DNA from: Cephalotus follicularis
Taxonomy: Eukaryota > Streptophyta > Magnoliopsida > Oxalidales > Cephalotaceae
Assembly: GCA_001972305.1 (NCBI GenBank)
Contig: BDDD01000171.1
Coordinates: 466,561-530,560 of the forward strand
Direction: 5' to 3'
Length of the DNA stretch: 64,000 nucleotides
Under the pieces are notes generated by a model. The model was not told the DNA's origin. It was given only the letters and a program-made list of their open reading frames with translations, and ran no database searches. Position numbers and translations under genes: made by a program. Positions 36,241 through 47,944 of this stretch are shown piece by piece; within the stretch, counting starts at the first letter, position 1, and every line of letters starts with the position of its first letter.

Positions 36241-37150
36241 TATGATATGATATGTTTGGAAAATGTTCAAAAAATCTGTTTATGTTATAAATTATTTTGG
36301 AATAAAATAATATTTTAGAATAATGACATACAGAGAAAAACTTTGCTATGAGGTCTCATAGGCATGTTCTTTTGCCGGGGGACATGACACCTAGCGTGGC
36401 GATGTGATCGGTCTATGGCGTCTCTCTATATATATATCTTGAGCGTAGGGTATGGATTCATTTGTGGCATATGAGTCGACACTAGTTATTATCGGATTCG
36501 GATTTTGGGAATTGATTGTGTAGTGCTGTACACGTCGTTCCGTTTGGCATGTGGGCCTCGTGAACCCCTTGCATTTATATATGTACATCGGATCTCTGTA
36601 TGGAATTATGAAATTGGATAAAGTTATGAATTATAAATTTATGTTATTCGGAAAATTATGGTACTATGATATTCGGAAAGTTATGAAGATTTTATAACTG
36701 TTTTATGTAAATATTATGTTTTGCATTATAAAGAATATTTAACTATTTTTAAAGTTCAGATATTTGTTTATCTTTTAAATTTTTGTTTACTGTTTTACAT
36801 TCCTTATCCGTACTGAGGTTTGCTCAGCCGCATTTTTTGTTTCCATACGGCTGGATATCATGAGCATCGGGGCAATGTGTGATGAGAGGTGTCCACCCTA
36901 TGTTTGAGGATCATCTAGAAGTTTGATCCTATTATGTTTATGTTGTCATATGGTCATGTTAGGGCCTGTTTTATGAACAATATTATGATTTTCAGATTAT
37001 GATTTTGGTTTATGATTTTCAGATTATGATATGTTATGTTTCAGACCACTACGTTTTTGAATAAAGTTGAGTTTTACGTTATGTTATGTTTTTGTTTAGT
37101 TATGATATTTGTCCTGTAAGCATTCCCACCATCGGGGGTGTTACAGATTT

Positions 37151-37162
37151 TGGTATCAGAGA
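37151..37162 (+). other. Primer-binding site of element G
   Basis: TGGTATCAGAGA, 11 of 12 bases of the Met-tRNA type site, 5 nt after the LTR end at 37145. Confidence 0.9.
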
Positions 37163-37337
37163 TATAGGTTTTGTTCCTTAGAAGACCTAACTAGGTTTGA
37201 CCTGTGAGATTGGGTAGACTTTAGGTTAGGGCTATTTTGTTACGGTCATTTCGATATGTCTTTTGTTTCAGCTTTCTAATTCTTTTTAGCTTTCTAATTC
37301 TTTTTGTCTTTATCTTGTCTTGGTCTCTGTTGCGTAG

Positions 37338-38607
37338 ATGGTACGAACAAGGAACACCCCTCAGAGAACTGAACTAGCTGTGGCTCGGGAAGGAGTAAGA
37401 AATGAGCCTGCTGTGGTTGAAATGGTGAGACAGGCAGTGGCTCAAAAGGTTAATCAAGTTATGCACTAGCAAAATCAGGGACAAGGTCGCCGAGAGCAAG
37501 TTGCTGAGGAGAATGCACCGGCAAATGTTTAGGCTGATGTGGGAGCTGGGGACCGGCCCGAAACTCCAGTGTATGTCTGGCTTGAAAGGTTCTAAAAGCA
37601 GAGGCCGCAGTCTTTTAGTTCAGCACTGACACCTGTGGAGGCTGAACACTGGATTGCGCACACGGAGAAAAATTTTGATGTGCTTAGATGTAGTGATGAG
37701 CAGAAAGTGAAATTGGCTGTGTGTAAGCTGGAGGGCGATGCCCAGAGATGGTGGAAGACATTGAGGATAGCTAAGGGTGGAGGATTTATTGATGCATTAT
37801 CATGCTCGGGGTTCTGCGAAGTCTTTTATCAGCAGTAATTTCCCATTGCTGATACAGAGGCTTATGCAAGAGAGTTTGTTATGACATGACAGAAGGAGGG
37901 TGAATCCGTCAGTAAGTTCTTAGCTCGGTTCACCAGATTGGCGGGCTTTGATGGACTTGCAGCAGGGTCGGCAGAGGAACAAGCTAAAAATTTCAAATGG
38001 AAGCTGCACTATCAGCTCAGGGGTAAGCTAATAAATTCAAGGGTTGCTGATGTATCAGAGGTTGCGAATGCCGCCAAGAATATAGAAATGGAGAGGTTAG
38101 ATTTCCAGGCTGCTTGGCAAGAAGGAGAAAGGAAGAGGAATAGGGGAGATTCTCAGGGTCAAATTTCTGGACAGCAAGGGAAGGGCTGTAATGATAAGCA
38201 GCAAAGGAAAAATGATAGTCGAGGAAAACAAGGACAGCCGGGTAATAATCAGAGGCAGATAGAGGGAGCTGCTGGTGGGGGTAACCCCAATGTTCAGATT
38301 ACACAGTGTGACACTTGTGGGAAGAGGCATCCAGTGGGAACGTGTTACAAGGCAACAAGGGCATGCTTTGTTTGTGGATAGTTGGGTCATCGCTTTAAAG
38401 ATTGTCCAGATCCTCATGAGAAGGATAGGAGAAATGGTGGAGATGTAGGACAGCGCAATGTGGGAGGCAAAGTCTTTGCATTGACGACTCATCAGGCAGT
38501 GGATGCTACAGGTACAGTTTCTGGTTATCTCTCTGTTAGTAATCATGTGGCTTATGTATTGTATGATACTGGATGGACTCACTCTATAGTAGCGAGGTCT
38601 TTTGTTC
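37338..38607 (+). pseudogene. Element G gag and start of protease
   Basis: Gag starts MVRTRNTPQRTELA at 37338. One reading frame can be followed to 38607 but is interrupted by stops (first at 37467; others near 37530, 37592, 37837, 37887 and 38379). The core EAEHWIAHTEKNFDVLRCSD and QRWWKTL is typical chromovirus gag; a Gln/Lys-rich tail precedes the zinc knuckle CFVCG*LGHRFKDC, which contains a stop. The protease begins ALTTHQAVDATGTVSG; its active site reads LYDTGWTHS, with Trp where Ala is usual. It then runs into LTR sequence. Confidence 0.85.
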
Positions 38608-38917
38608 GTACTGAGGTTTTCTCAGGTTATCAAGAGCATCGCTGCAATGTGTGATGAGAGGTGTCCACCCTATGTCTGAGGATCATCTAGGAGTTTGATC
38701 CTATTATGTTTATGTTGTCATATGATCATGTTAGGGCCTGTTTTATGAACAATATTATGATTTTTGGATTATGATTTTGGTTTATGATTTTCAAATTATG
38801 ATATGTTATGTTTCAAACCACTACGTTTTTTAATAATGTTGAGTTTTACGTTTTATTATGTTTTTGTTTAGTTCTGATATTTGTCCTATAAGCATTTCCA
38901 CAGTCGGGGGTGTTACA
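38608..38917 (+). mobile_element. 3' LTR remnant of element G
   Basis: Matches the last 340 bp of the 5' LTR (from CGTACTGAGGTTT at about 36809). The joint with the protease lies in the shared word CGTACTGAGGTTT near 38608-38620, a microhomology deletion junction. Confidence 0.85.
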
Positions 38918-39019
38918 TGCTTCCTTTCCACTTTCTAAGACATGAAAATCGCTGGGAGTGGGAGAGACAGAGAAAACGTGAGCCTGTGATGTTTCCGTGA
39001 GGGCACCCAAGTTGCCGCT

Positions 39020-39125
39020 CTAAGCATCGACGTTTTTTTCAAAAGCGTTAGCATTGCGCTTAGACATGATTAAAGCGTTGACGCTTTTCCAAAAAGCATC
39101 AACGCTTAGAGCATCGATGCTTTGA
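39020..39125. repeat. GCGTCGACGC array in copia N LTR
   Basis: Five units (AAGCATCGACGTTTT, AAGCGTTAGCATT, AAGCGTTGACGCTT, AAGCATCAACGCTT, GAGCATCGATGCTTT) over 105 bp, at the position equivalent to 10371-10501 in LTR F. Confidence 0.85.
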
Positions 39126-40462
39126 AGGCTGGTAAAACATATTGAGTCCAACTCTTACTTAAATGAGTCCAACTCATTTTAGTGATGCTACATATCCCTT
39201 CGAATATTGATTAAGTAAGATCAAGCAAATGTGTTTCCACAAATTGCAAAAATCCACCTAACCGATATTTGATTTTATAAAATTTCACCAAGACTTAATA
39301 TGTCCGACAAATTTATGAAGAAATCATTACCGAGCAGGGACCCTATAAAATCTCGGTTAGAATCGGTGGTGTTCATAAATTACCGAAATGCCTCAAGGGT
39401 TCGGTTAAGCCATTCTAGATAGTCCTAGACCTATTTAAATGCTCTCGGAATAATATCCAATATTATCCATATGAAAAAATTAATCTAATTAATTTTCCCA
39501 TAATTTATTACACACCGCCGTAACGCGAGACTTTTTAAGTTGTCGGTTCGCGTGCACTATAATCCCTTGTCATACTTGGCCCCGATTGAGGTCTAGGATA
39601 AGGATACGTGTCAACCCTAGATTATACCTCAATACCTAAAATATCTGATCATCACTAGGACCTTTGGTAGACTCTCCGGAAATCTAATTTCCAGTCCACC
39701 TCAACCTTGGCCAAGGATTTCATAAGTCCGCAATACAATCAGACCATGATAGAGCCGATCACCTTCGCTCAGGTGTGACAATTCCATATTGCGCACTCGC
39801 TTACATTAGTATAGATTCAATCATACCCAAAGACCACCCGATTGTCAGCCCTACGCAAGAACTGGGTAAGGTGGAGATCAAAGCATAACTGTCTCCATAC
39901 AATATAGAGCAGTCGCTCAGGTCTAAGGATCAGAAGAATTTGAGAACTCGCTAAGTGACTAACACTTATGCATAACCGCAACAATTAGGAGTCACTACTG
40001 ACACGAGAATAGCGACTATCCAAATAGTGTCTCCTATGCGGGTCATGTTCAGTGTACACGCTCTTAGCGCGCACCCCGTATTTTCCCTAGTGTCCCAACA
40101 CAGATGGTAGTGAGAGAATCCATCCTCCAATTCCAAAAGCAAGCAACATACGCGCAAGTCTATCCAATTCACTAATGCCCACAAAGTGATCCTATGACTT
40201 GGAACTAATTTGACATAAGGAATAAGGTAGTCAATCTCACTGTCTCCATGCTTGGCATCCAACCTTATATCAGGGCATCACAAGTGTAAGTAGGGAAATA
40301 TTAAACTACTTCAATTATGTGATAAAACACAAGTGATATTGCCATAAATAATATAAACAAATTAGCACGTGTCATATATCAGGAAAAAGATTGTTGATAT
40401 ATACATAGATAGGTTCATAACAAAAACTAATTCAATGGCTTGTCGGGTCACCCTATCTAACA

Positions 40463-40480
40463 ATCTCTCACTTGACCCTC
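40463..40480 (-). other. Polypurine tract of the right-hand copia N unit
   Basis: Minus strand GAGGGTCAAGTGAGAGAT directly precedes the LTR start TGTTAGA at 40462. Confidence 0.85.
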
Positions 40481-42019
40481 AAGCCATGAACTCTTCTAGC
40501 CTAGACCCATCGTCCCACGATGATGCTCGAAAGCCTTGGTGCCCATTGCTTTAGTTAGTGGATCTGCTGTGTTCTCCTCTGAGGAGACCCACTCAAGCTG
40601 AATATCTCCACTACCAATAATCTCCCGCCGCTCGATGTGTTTGGATCACTGGTGAGACCGTGGTTCCTTGGCTTGTGATACAGCCCCATTATTATCACAA
40701 TATATTACAACCGAACTGCTAATGAAAGGAACAACTCTGAGTTCAGTAATGAACTTGTGCATCCATACACCCTCCTTGGCGGCATCTAAGGCTGCTATGT
40801 ACTCGGCTTCTGTTGTAGAATCTGCTATAGTCCCTTGTTTTGAACTATGCCAGCTCACAGCTCCTCCATTAAGTACAAAAACATATCCGGAGACATATTT
40901 GTGATCATCATGATCACTATCAAAACTGGAGTCTGTATAGCCCTCCAATTTTAACCCATTATCCTTTCCATAGATCAAGAAGATATCCTGAGTCCTTCTA
41001 AGGTACTTCAGGATTCCCTTGACCACCTCCCAGTGCTTCTCACCGGGATCAGACTGAAATCGGCTTACCATTCCCAAGGCATGCGCAACATCAGGCCTAG
41101 TACATAACATGGCATACATGATCGACCCTACTGCCGAAGCATAAGGTATCCGACTCATGCGTGCTCTCTCTTTAGATGTCTGAGGAGACATCTTTTCGAG
41201 AAAGATGAATTCCTTCACCAACTGGCAATAGGCCTCTCTTGGAATCCTCCATGCTAAACCTTTTTCAGCACCTTGCTGATGTACTGGCTTTGGGAAAGCC
41301 CAAGCAACCTATTGGATCTATCCGTGAAGATCCTAATACCCAGTATATAGGTGGCTTCTCCCAAATCTTTCATGGAAAAGTTCTTAGTCAGCCATATCTT
41401 TGCAGACTGCACCATCCCTACATCATTCCCAATGAGTAGGATGCCATCTACATATAGCACTAAGAAAGTGATACTAGGTCCCTCTTGCTTTCGATAAACA
41501 CAGGGCTCATCTACATTTTTAATGAAGTCAAAAGCTTTGACTGCTTCATCAAAACATAGATTCCAACTACGTGATGCTTGTTTCAATCCATAAATGGACT
41601 GTTCGAGCTTACACACCATGTGCGGATGCTCAGCAGATGTAAACCCCTCGGGTTGGTACATATAGATGTCATCTTCAACATGCCTATTTAAGAATGCCAT
41701 CTTGACATCCATTTTCCATATCTCATAATCATAATGAGCGGCTATCGCAAGAAAAATCCGAATTGATTTGAGCATGGAAACAGTCCAAAATGTCTCAGTA
41801 TAGTCGGCACTATGTCGCTGTCTATATCCCTTCGCCACTAATCGAGCTTTGTATGTCTCGGTCTTTCCATATGCATTCATCTTCTTCTTGAAGATCCATT
41901 TGCAGCAAATAGGCACTATGCCTTCGAGTGCTTCAACCAAATTCCAAACTTGGTTGGAGTACATGGAATCCATTTCAGATTTCATGGCTCCTAAGCACAC
42001 ATCGGATTCATTGCCCTGC
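40481..42019 (-). pseudogene. Copia N-type reverse transcriptase and RNase H
   Basis: The least damaged copia RT here. Minus frame from 42027: NESDVCLGAMKSEMDSMYSNQ, GCKWIFKKKMNAYG, KMDVKMAFLNRHVEDDIYM, SIYGLKQASRSW, then the catalytic motif reads FLVLYVDGILLIGND (about 41430-41400), so the second Asp of YVDD is Gly and polymerase activity would be lost. A one-base insertion in an A run near 41265 shifts frame. RNase H follows (EGYTDSSFDSDHDDHKYVSGYVF, SWHSSKQGTIADSTTEAEYIA, CDNNGAVSQA) nearly intact to 40646, then the polypurine tract. The N-terminal end is fused to a plus-strand copia LTR near 42020. Confidence 0.9.
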
Positions 42020-42508
42020 ACTACCATCTATGTTGCGACACTAGGGCAAATAGCGGGTGCGTCATGGGAGCATGTACACTGAACTGGACCAGTGTAGGTG
42101 ACACAATTTGGATAGTCGTTATTCTCGTGTCAGTAGTGACTCCTACTTGTTGTGGTTGTGTATAAGTGCTAGTCGCTTAGCGAGTTCTCAAACTCATCTG
42201 ATCCTTAGACATGAGCGACCGCCCTATATTGTATGGAGACGGTTATGCTTTGATCTCCACCTTACCCAGTTTTTGCATAGGGCTGACAATCGGGTGTTCT
42301 TTGGGTATGATCGAATATATATGAATATAAGTGAGTGCGCAATATGAGATTGTCACACCTGAGAAAAGGTGATCGGCCCTATTATGATATGATTATATTT
42401 TGGACTTATGAAATCATTGGCCAAGGTTGAGGTGGACTGGAAATTAGATTTCCAGAGAGTTTTCCAAAGGTCCTAGTAATGATCATATATTTTAGCCATT
42501 GAGGTAAT
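42020..42508 (+). mobile_element. Copia LTR fragment, left part
   Basis: Plus-orientation copia LTR equivalent to about 9430-9908 of LTR F (GTGTACACTGAACTGGACC near 42070, GATCGGCCCTATTATG near 42371). Its own start is lost at the junction with RT. The CACTACCATCT at 42017-42027 is also present in the LTR (9426), which marks a microhomology junction. It continues at 53030 after Athila element C. Confidence 0.85.
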
Positions 42509-42676
42509 TGTTCACGAATTTTTGAATGTTTTAAATTTATACCGCAAGTTCACGGTTTTGCAGTAATGGGTCGAACACTAGGAAATCAAGTTAAATTAAT
42601 TTTAATCTTTTTAACGTAAGCGTAGCATGCAAAATTGAGGTCCAATTATGAAAACTACTCCTAAACATACAAAACT

Positions 42677-45477
42677 TGCCAGGACCCGTTCCTGCTAACT
42701 CTATGGGACACGTGCCCTGACCAGGGATGGCGCTCCTCTTGCCAACAACCCTCTCTAACTGAAACTGCCCGAGGAGAAAGCCTGGGCTGGGCTAGGCGCA
42801 CAACTAACAGGGCAGCCGGGGCAAAGGAGCTAACTTCTCTCCTGCTCATGCCCCCACACACAACTTAAAACCAAAACTTCAAATGCGCCGTAACTCTAAT
42901 GCCCAAGGCTTTACTTAACCAAGGCTCCAAAACGCGCCGCATTCTTCAGCCCCACGTGCTCCTCACATGGACTTAACATAATGCGCAAAGCATGCTCGGG
43001 GAGAGCACACACGTACAACCCACGAGCCCACTTAACCAACATGCCCGGGGACACTCCTTGTCCTCAGGTCTTTCTCCTTCCCAGGCTAAAACACCCTTAG
43101 TCCAAGCTTCAAACGTTGCGCATAACTAACGCTTGGGGAGAAACCAACATAAGCGCCTGGGGAGAATCCCACGCACGCTTCAAGTGATCGCTTAAATCCA
43201 CACTAGACCACACATACATCTCTTGTCCCCCGACGTACAACCTCCTCTGTGTGTCCCTAGGGATCACAAAACAGCGCACCGTTTAACTTAAACGCTCTTC
43301 ATAAAACTTATGCCCATCCCGGGCCTTACTCTAGCATGGCACCCCTGGCCACTCTCTCCAGGGACACTTTTCCTGCTCCCTTGCTAAGGCCCAACGTCAA
43401 CATCGTCCTAGGGACAACCTACCTCCCCGGGGTAAAGCTCATAACCCGTGCTCCCAAGCTTAACCACCCCTGCTGCGCTCATCTCCGCTACACTAGCCTG
43501 GGGACTCTCTAGATCCCCCGCTGGGCCTGGGATCACAAAACTCATAACATAAAACATTCATAAAAACACAAGATGAACACATCTGTAAACTCAAAACATC
43601 CATAACATATCCCAAAAGTATCAAACTATTACATATTTGTGCTCTGGCATACAAACAATGCCTTCCTTGGCAGGCAAAAGAACAACATATCTTTACAAGG
43701 AAAAGCTCTCAACTACTCAGCTACAAAAGAAAGTTAAAAGAACCCAAGGAATATTCCCCATGCTATGCAAAGCTAAACGCCCGAGTTGGCATCCCGTGTT
43801 GCTGAGCTCAAAAACTACCTTACTAGCTAGCTACTGCTGGGCTGGAGGATCTCCTCCGGCTGTCTAGCTTGCAAAAGAAGCTATGAGGGGATTAGTCGAA
43901 CTGACTAAGTGACTGGGAACAAACATCCTCTGTTGCATCCATAAAAAGGAATGCGCTGAAGAAAACTTACCATGAGCAAGAATAACTATCCCGACTGGGG
44001 AAAAGACTGTATGAAAAGCATATATCTCATGGCATACAATAAAGAAACGCTCAAAGTACATGAAAAACTTACTCTTTCTCTGCTTAGCTAGTTCTAGAAC
44101 GTTCATATAAGCAGAGATAAACTTAAGAGTACAACTCATAAAAAGAAAGGTATCTGATAGAGAACTGGGGTCCTTCCCAGCTAAACACTCGAGGAGAACA
44201 ACTAAGCTAGGACTGGCTTTTCTTTACTGTGCTTGTTGATCTAGGCCGAAGCCTGCCGGTTACATAATATATATACTTGCCAACTTATAGTGGCCTGAGC
44301 TGAGCTGGTTTCTGGCCTAAGTCGGGCTGGGCAGCTTACCTACCGACCCATCTGTACTTTCTGTTTATTTCGACCTAAGCCGAGCTGGGCAGCTTTCCTA
44401 TCGACTCATCTGTACTTTGCTTTGCTTGCTGCTTAGCAGCTGAGACATACTGGTAGGGGACTAAAAGTCCGAGGACAAGGTCCTCCTCTGGAAAACCTAC
44501 TGAAAGGCTCTCTACACTACTATATCTGATAACTTGGCTCAATTGTACTCACCGCTATACATTGTCCTAGCAACAATGCAAGGGGATCCAGGTATGGGAC
44601 CCGGGGATAGACTCACTCAACTTCTCATCCTGGTGATGATAGGCTAAGGAGGAAGGAGCTTGTACATGTGTGTTCGACTGCACTTACCGTGTACACTGTC
44701 CTAGCCACAATGTAAGGAGATCCAGGTAGGACCTGGGGGCAGACTCTCTCAACAACCCATCATAGACAATAGGTATGCTGAGAAGGGGGGTGAACACGTA
44801 CACACCATCTCATCCGTAGATGGACGATATAAGGATGCTTAACATCTTTCTTTGCTATGGGCTATGAAACACTCCACTCAAAAAGAATGGTTAACATAAG
44901 ACATTAGGGAAAATGACTTCCCATCATAACTCACTTACTAAATTAAAGCTGAGGAGAAGGAATCTCAAAGAAAATAATATGAACAATGAAATGCTTTAAA
45001 AGAAAGGATGCCCACTCACAGTTCTTGCTACTTCCTTGGAAGTTAGCATCCCTTCTTCTCTGCTACTCTCTTCTTCTGGCTTGTCTGCTTCTTCCACTGC
45101 TGCGCTCGGAAAGCTTCAACTGCTACTGGTCCAGGCGCACGAATGAAGAAGAAGAAGAAAAGAAAACTACAGCTCTCTCTCTCTCTCTCTCTCTCTCTAA
45201 AACTCTATAAACTCTCTACTGAAGCTAGAAGAAACGATGATTACCACTCAAAAAGTCCCCACACAATCCCAACTTAAGCCGTCAAACGTCTTGGGATATG
45301 GAAGCTTCCTCAACAAGCTTTGCACTTAAGTCCTCTAACTATCACTAATCATGCTTTACACTTGGGCTTATAACGCATACAACACTTAACCTTCTTCTCT
45401 TTCTCAAATTAAGTCCAAAGCCCATAAAAAAAATTATACACCATAGAAAAGTTCCAAAACTGCTACGGGGCGTTACA
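42677..45477 (-). mobile_element. Solo gypsy LTR D nested in Athila C LTR
   Basis: On minus it runs TGTAACGCCCCGTAG...CGGGTCCTGGCA, 2801 bp, with perfect AAACT duplications (42672-42676, 45478-45482). GC-rich block 42680-43540 with many CCCGGGGA-like words; a (CT) run at 45171-45197. A roughly 115-bp unit around the words ACTGTCCTAG..CAATG is duplicated (44540-44650, 44680-44790), as is a block near 44290-44420. No GTCGAC array and no coding region. This is the innermost and therefore youngest layer in this stack. Confidence 0.92.
42690..43540. repeat. CCCGGGGA word block in LTR D
   Basis: Repeated CpG-containing words GCCCGGGGAC, GCTCGGGGAGAGC, GCCTGGGGAGA, GCTTGGGGAGA and CCCCGGGG at irregular intervals, in the distal (3') half of LTR D. 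Other LTRs here have their own short-word block. Confidence 0.55.
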
Positions 45478-45509
45478 AAACTAAACTAATTTATTAAAAC
45501 AGCAACTAA

Positions 45510-45612
45510 AGGCGTCGACGCTTTGTCAAGGCATCGACGTGAATAAAATTAAAGCAGAAATACGTCGACGCTTACAGGGTAGGCATCGATGGTTAAAGGC
45601 ACTGATGCAACA
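45510..45612. repeat. GCGTCGACGC array (R/U5 side) in left LTR of Athila C
   Basis: Five units: GGCGTCGACGCTTT, GGCATCGACGTG, TACGTCGACGCTTA, GGCATCGATGGTT, GGCACTGATGC. The right LTR counterpart 51633-51720 has lost about 45 bp including one unit. Confidence 0.88.
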
Positions 45613-46356
45613 ATAAATAGAAATTAAAGTAGGTAAACAATTAAATATCAAAGCAATAAATAGAATGGAATGAAATATGCAAATTAAAGTCGGTTTTAGG
45701 GTATAGAAACTCACCATAGATTATATTGAACAACTCACTTACTTGATTGATCAAACCTTTGTAACCAACGGCAGCTAGGTTGATACAGAATGCGACTGTG
45801 ATGACAAATCGTATAAGTAGTCATGCTAGGTCTATATGGAATACGGCAGCAGCGGCAAATCATATGAGTATACATGCTAGGTCTATACAGTGTGTGTTCG
45901 GCATGACAAACTATATGAGTAGACTCCATTGATTGCGTTAAAAACCATTTATTCAGCAACTTTCATATTCACCAACAAGATATTTGTGGATTTTAATCAG
46001 ACAGAGAAAGTGTGTCTGAAGGTGGAAAATTGAAGAACAAATCGAAACATCAGGGATTTTTATTGATGAAATTGAAGCAATACAATCTAATGGCTTGTTT
46101 TTGCCCTAAAAACCTTAAGAATTTAGCTACTAAACATTAAAAATAAAACTACAAATATTGAAGAAAATAGCTAATGGTGGCAAAGCTTGTCACTAGCTTG
46201 TACCCTTGTTTTTGTGACCTAGCTCTTCTATTTATAGTGTAACAATCATGCATAAAATAAACGGAAAAAGATCTAACCTAATTAATCTAGAAAACGAAAA
46301 TTACAACTTGCTAAAACTTTCCATATCTGCTGATTTTGTCGCCTGATGAGTCGTAA

Positions 46357-46790
46357 GCGTCGACGCTATGCTCGTAGGCGTTGACGCTTATGACTTGAAA
46401 GCGTTTGATGCTCTACACGTTGATGTTTGGCATCGACATGAATATACAAATTGTAGTGTTAAGCGTCGACGCTTAAAAGCATGACGTCAACGCTTTAAAT
46501 GTGAAGGCCGGAGGCGTTGACGTTTTTCTTGTTGCACGTGAACGTTTAAGCTACTATCCAATTTGTGCACTTTTAGCATTGACGTCTTGATCATGGCGTT
46601 GACGCCTAAACATTAAATTCCCAGCACGTTGACGCCATAAGGATTGTTGTTGACGAAAATCATAAAACTGCAAACTTGTTCCAGGTGAAGTGTAAAGCGT
46701 CGATGCTTTGTTTGAAACCATCAGCGCTTAAGAGTTAGGCATCGACACTTAAAGTCTAGGCGTCGACACTTTGTTCTATTTTCTGTAGAT
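46357..46790. repeat. GCGTCGACGC array (U3) in left LTR of Athila C
   Basis: About 17 units over 430 bp, from AAGCGTCGACGC at 46357 to GGCGTCGACACTTTG at 46760, upstream (on minus) of the TATA box. Mixed decay states; the right LTR shows the same units with independent changes. Confidence 0.9.
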
Positions 46791-46937
46791 TTTTCACCAA
46801 TTTGGCTCATTCTTCATGCACTTTGGTCTTTTTACTCTTGTACCTGAAAATTAATCATACACAACCAAAGTAGTCTATTCCAAGCATAGAAATATCACGA
46901 ATAAATCATTAAAAACAACACATTTTTATGCTAAAAA

Positions 46938-47944
46938 AATACCCCCATACTTAGACTTTGCTTGTGCTCAAGCAAACAAAACTAAAGCTAACACAAAAAC
47001 ACAAACAAACTAGAAACTAAGAAAAGAAGACAAAAACAAAAATCATAACTCACTTTCGTAGGAATCACGATTGCATTTAGCATATGCAACAAGCCGTTAA
47101 ACCCCTAGGTGGTCCTAGTGGATGAGTTTTGTCTCGTGAGTATTTTCCAAGAAAATAAACACACAAAATTCAATTCATTTCAACCTTGATAATAGGCAAA
47201 ATGTATCTCTACTCAAAAATTCATAGGCAACCCCCATACTTGAATTTTATTATCTCGTTCCAAGTTCTAGAATCAAAACACATCTCAATTAAGGAGCTTT
47301 ACCAAAATTTTCAATTTTTCCACAATATACAAACACCAATCAAGATATGCATTCTTAGCAACATAAAATCCTAGTTTGAAGTCGGACAAAGAACTTCAGC
47401 ACTTACACACATCTTTTCTTTCTTTTTCTTTTTATTGAACTCATTCCTCCACTACCTTTCCATCTGAATTTTAATGGATGGAGCAAACACCAGACATCCA
47501 AAGTACTAAGTAGCTTAAGAATTTGCAATTCGCACATCCAACAATGAAAACTTTACCAAATTAAATTCATGCAATATCTTAGCCTCTTAAGCTTTCTATA
47601 AGACCCATGTAGCAAGCTTTCGACCAGTTACTCTCAAACTTTCTATTCATTTTTCTTCATTTATTTTTATGACACTCCTACCTTGAGATGCATTCTTTTT
47701 CTTTTCCTTGAAAACAAATTTTTTATTATTCCTCCTATGGCGTTTTCTAGTATTTCTAAGAACATTAACATTTATTCCTACTTTAAAAATTAAGATGAAC
47801 CCTATACTAAATACACCCCTGCCCTCCCAACTTAAATTTTGCATTGTCCTCAATGCAATAAAACTCAACTATAAAAATAACAGTGAATGATCAAAACTAT
47901 ATAAGAAACAATGCAATAAAATAAAGAACAAAAAGGGTAGGGTT
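46938..47944 (-). mobile_element. Athila C 3' untranslated region and polypurine tract
   Basis: No gene. The polypurine tract (minus GTATGGGGGTATT) sits at 46950-46938 beside the LTR, and near 47850 the conserved Athila/Tat 3' word GAGGACAATGCAAAATTT appears on the minus strand. ORFs at 47647-47890 are translations of this non-coding segment. Confidence 0.75.

Larger units (their letters stand above)
34573..37145 (+). mobile_element. 5' LTR of element G
   Basis: 2573 bp, ending GGGGGTGTTACA before the primer-binding site. Contains two GTCGAC arrays (34701-34860, 35435-35712) and a minisatellite built on GACTTTCACT. Compared with the 3' remnant over about 280 bp, I count roughly 16 differences by eye, so the insertion is not recent. 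Confidence 0.9.
34573..38917 (+). mobile_element. Gypsy element G, deletion derivative
   Basis: Whole element flanked by TGCTT duplications (34568-34572, 38918-38922). Structure: 5' LTR 34573-37145, primer-binding site 37151-37162, gag and the first codons of protease to about 38607, then only the last 310 bp of the 3' LTR. RT, RNase H, integrase, polypurine tract and most of the 3' LTR are gone. The first base pair reads GG where TG is expected (GGTAATACCCC), the end is GGGGGTGTTACA. Confidence 0.9.
33891..40462 (-). mobile_element. Copia N LTR, shared by two internal units and split by element G
   Basis: Starts TGTTAGATAGGG at 40462 (minus) and ends ...AACCCAATA at 33891. Net length is about 2.2 kb after removing element G (34573-38917) and one TGCTT duplication. 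It is homologous to solo LTR F (2167 bp). On its left it is followed by primer-binding site, leader and gag (5' LTR role); on its right it is preceded by a polypurine tract and RNase H (3' LTR role). It holds a GTCGAC array at 39020-39125. Confidence 0.85.
42509..46937 (-). mobile_element. 3' LTR of Athila C (contains nested LTR D)
   Basis: About 1.62 kb net. The end TGTTCACGAA at 42509 (plus strand) and the start (TTTTTTAGCAT on minus; the TG appears mutated) at 46937 match the right LTR at 51459-53024. A TATA box CTATAAATAG (minus) is at 46237-46228. GTCGAC arrays lie upstream at 46357-46790 (U3) and downstream of the TATA at 45510-45612 (R/U5). Confidence 0.9.
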
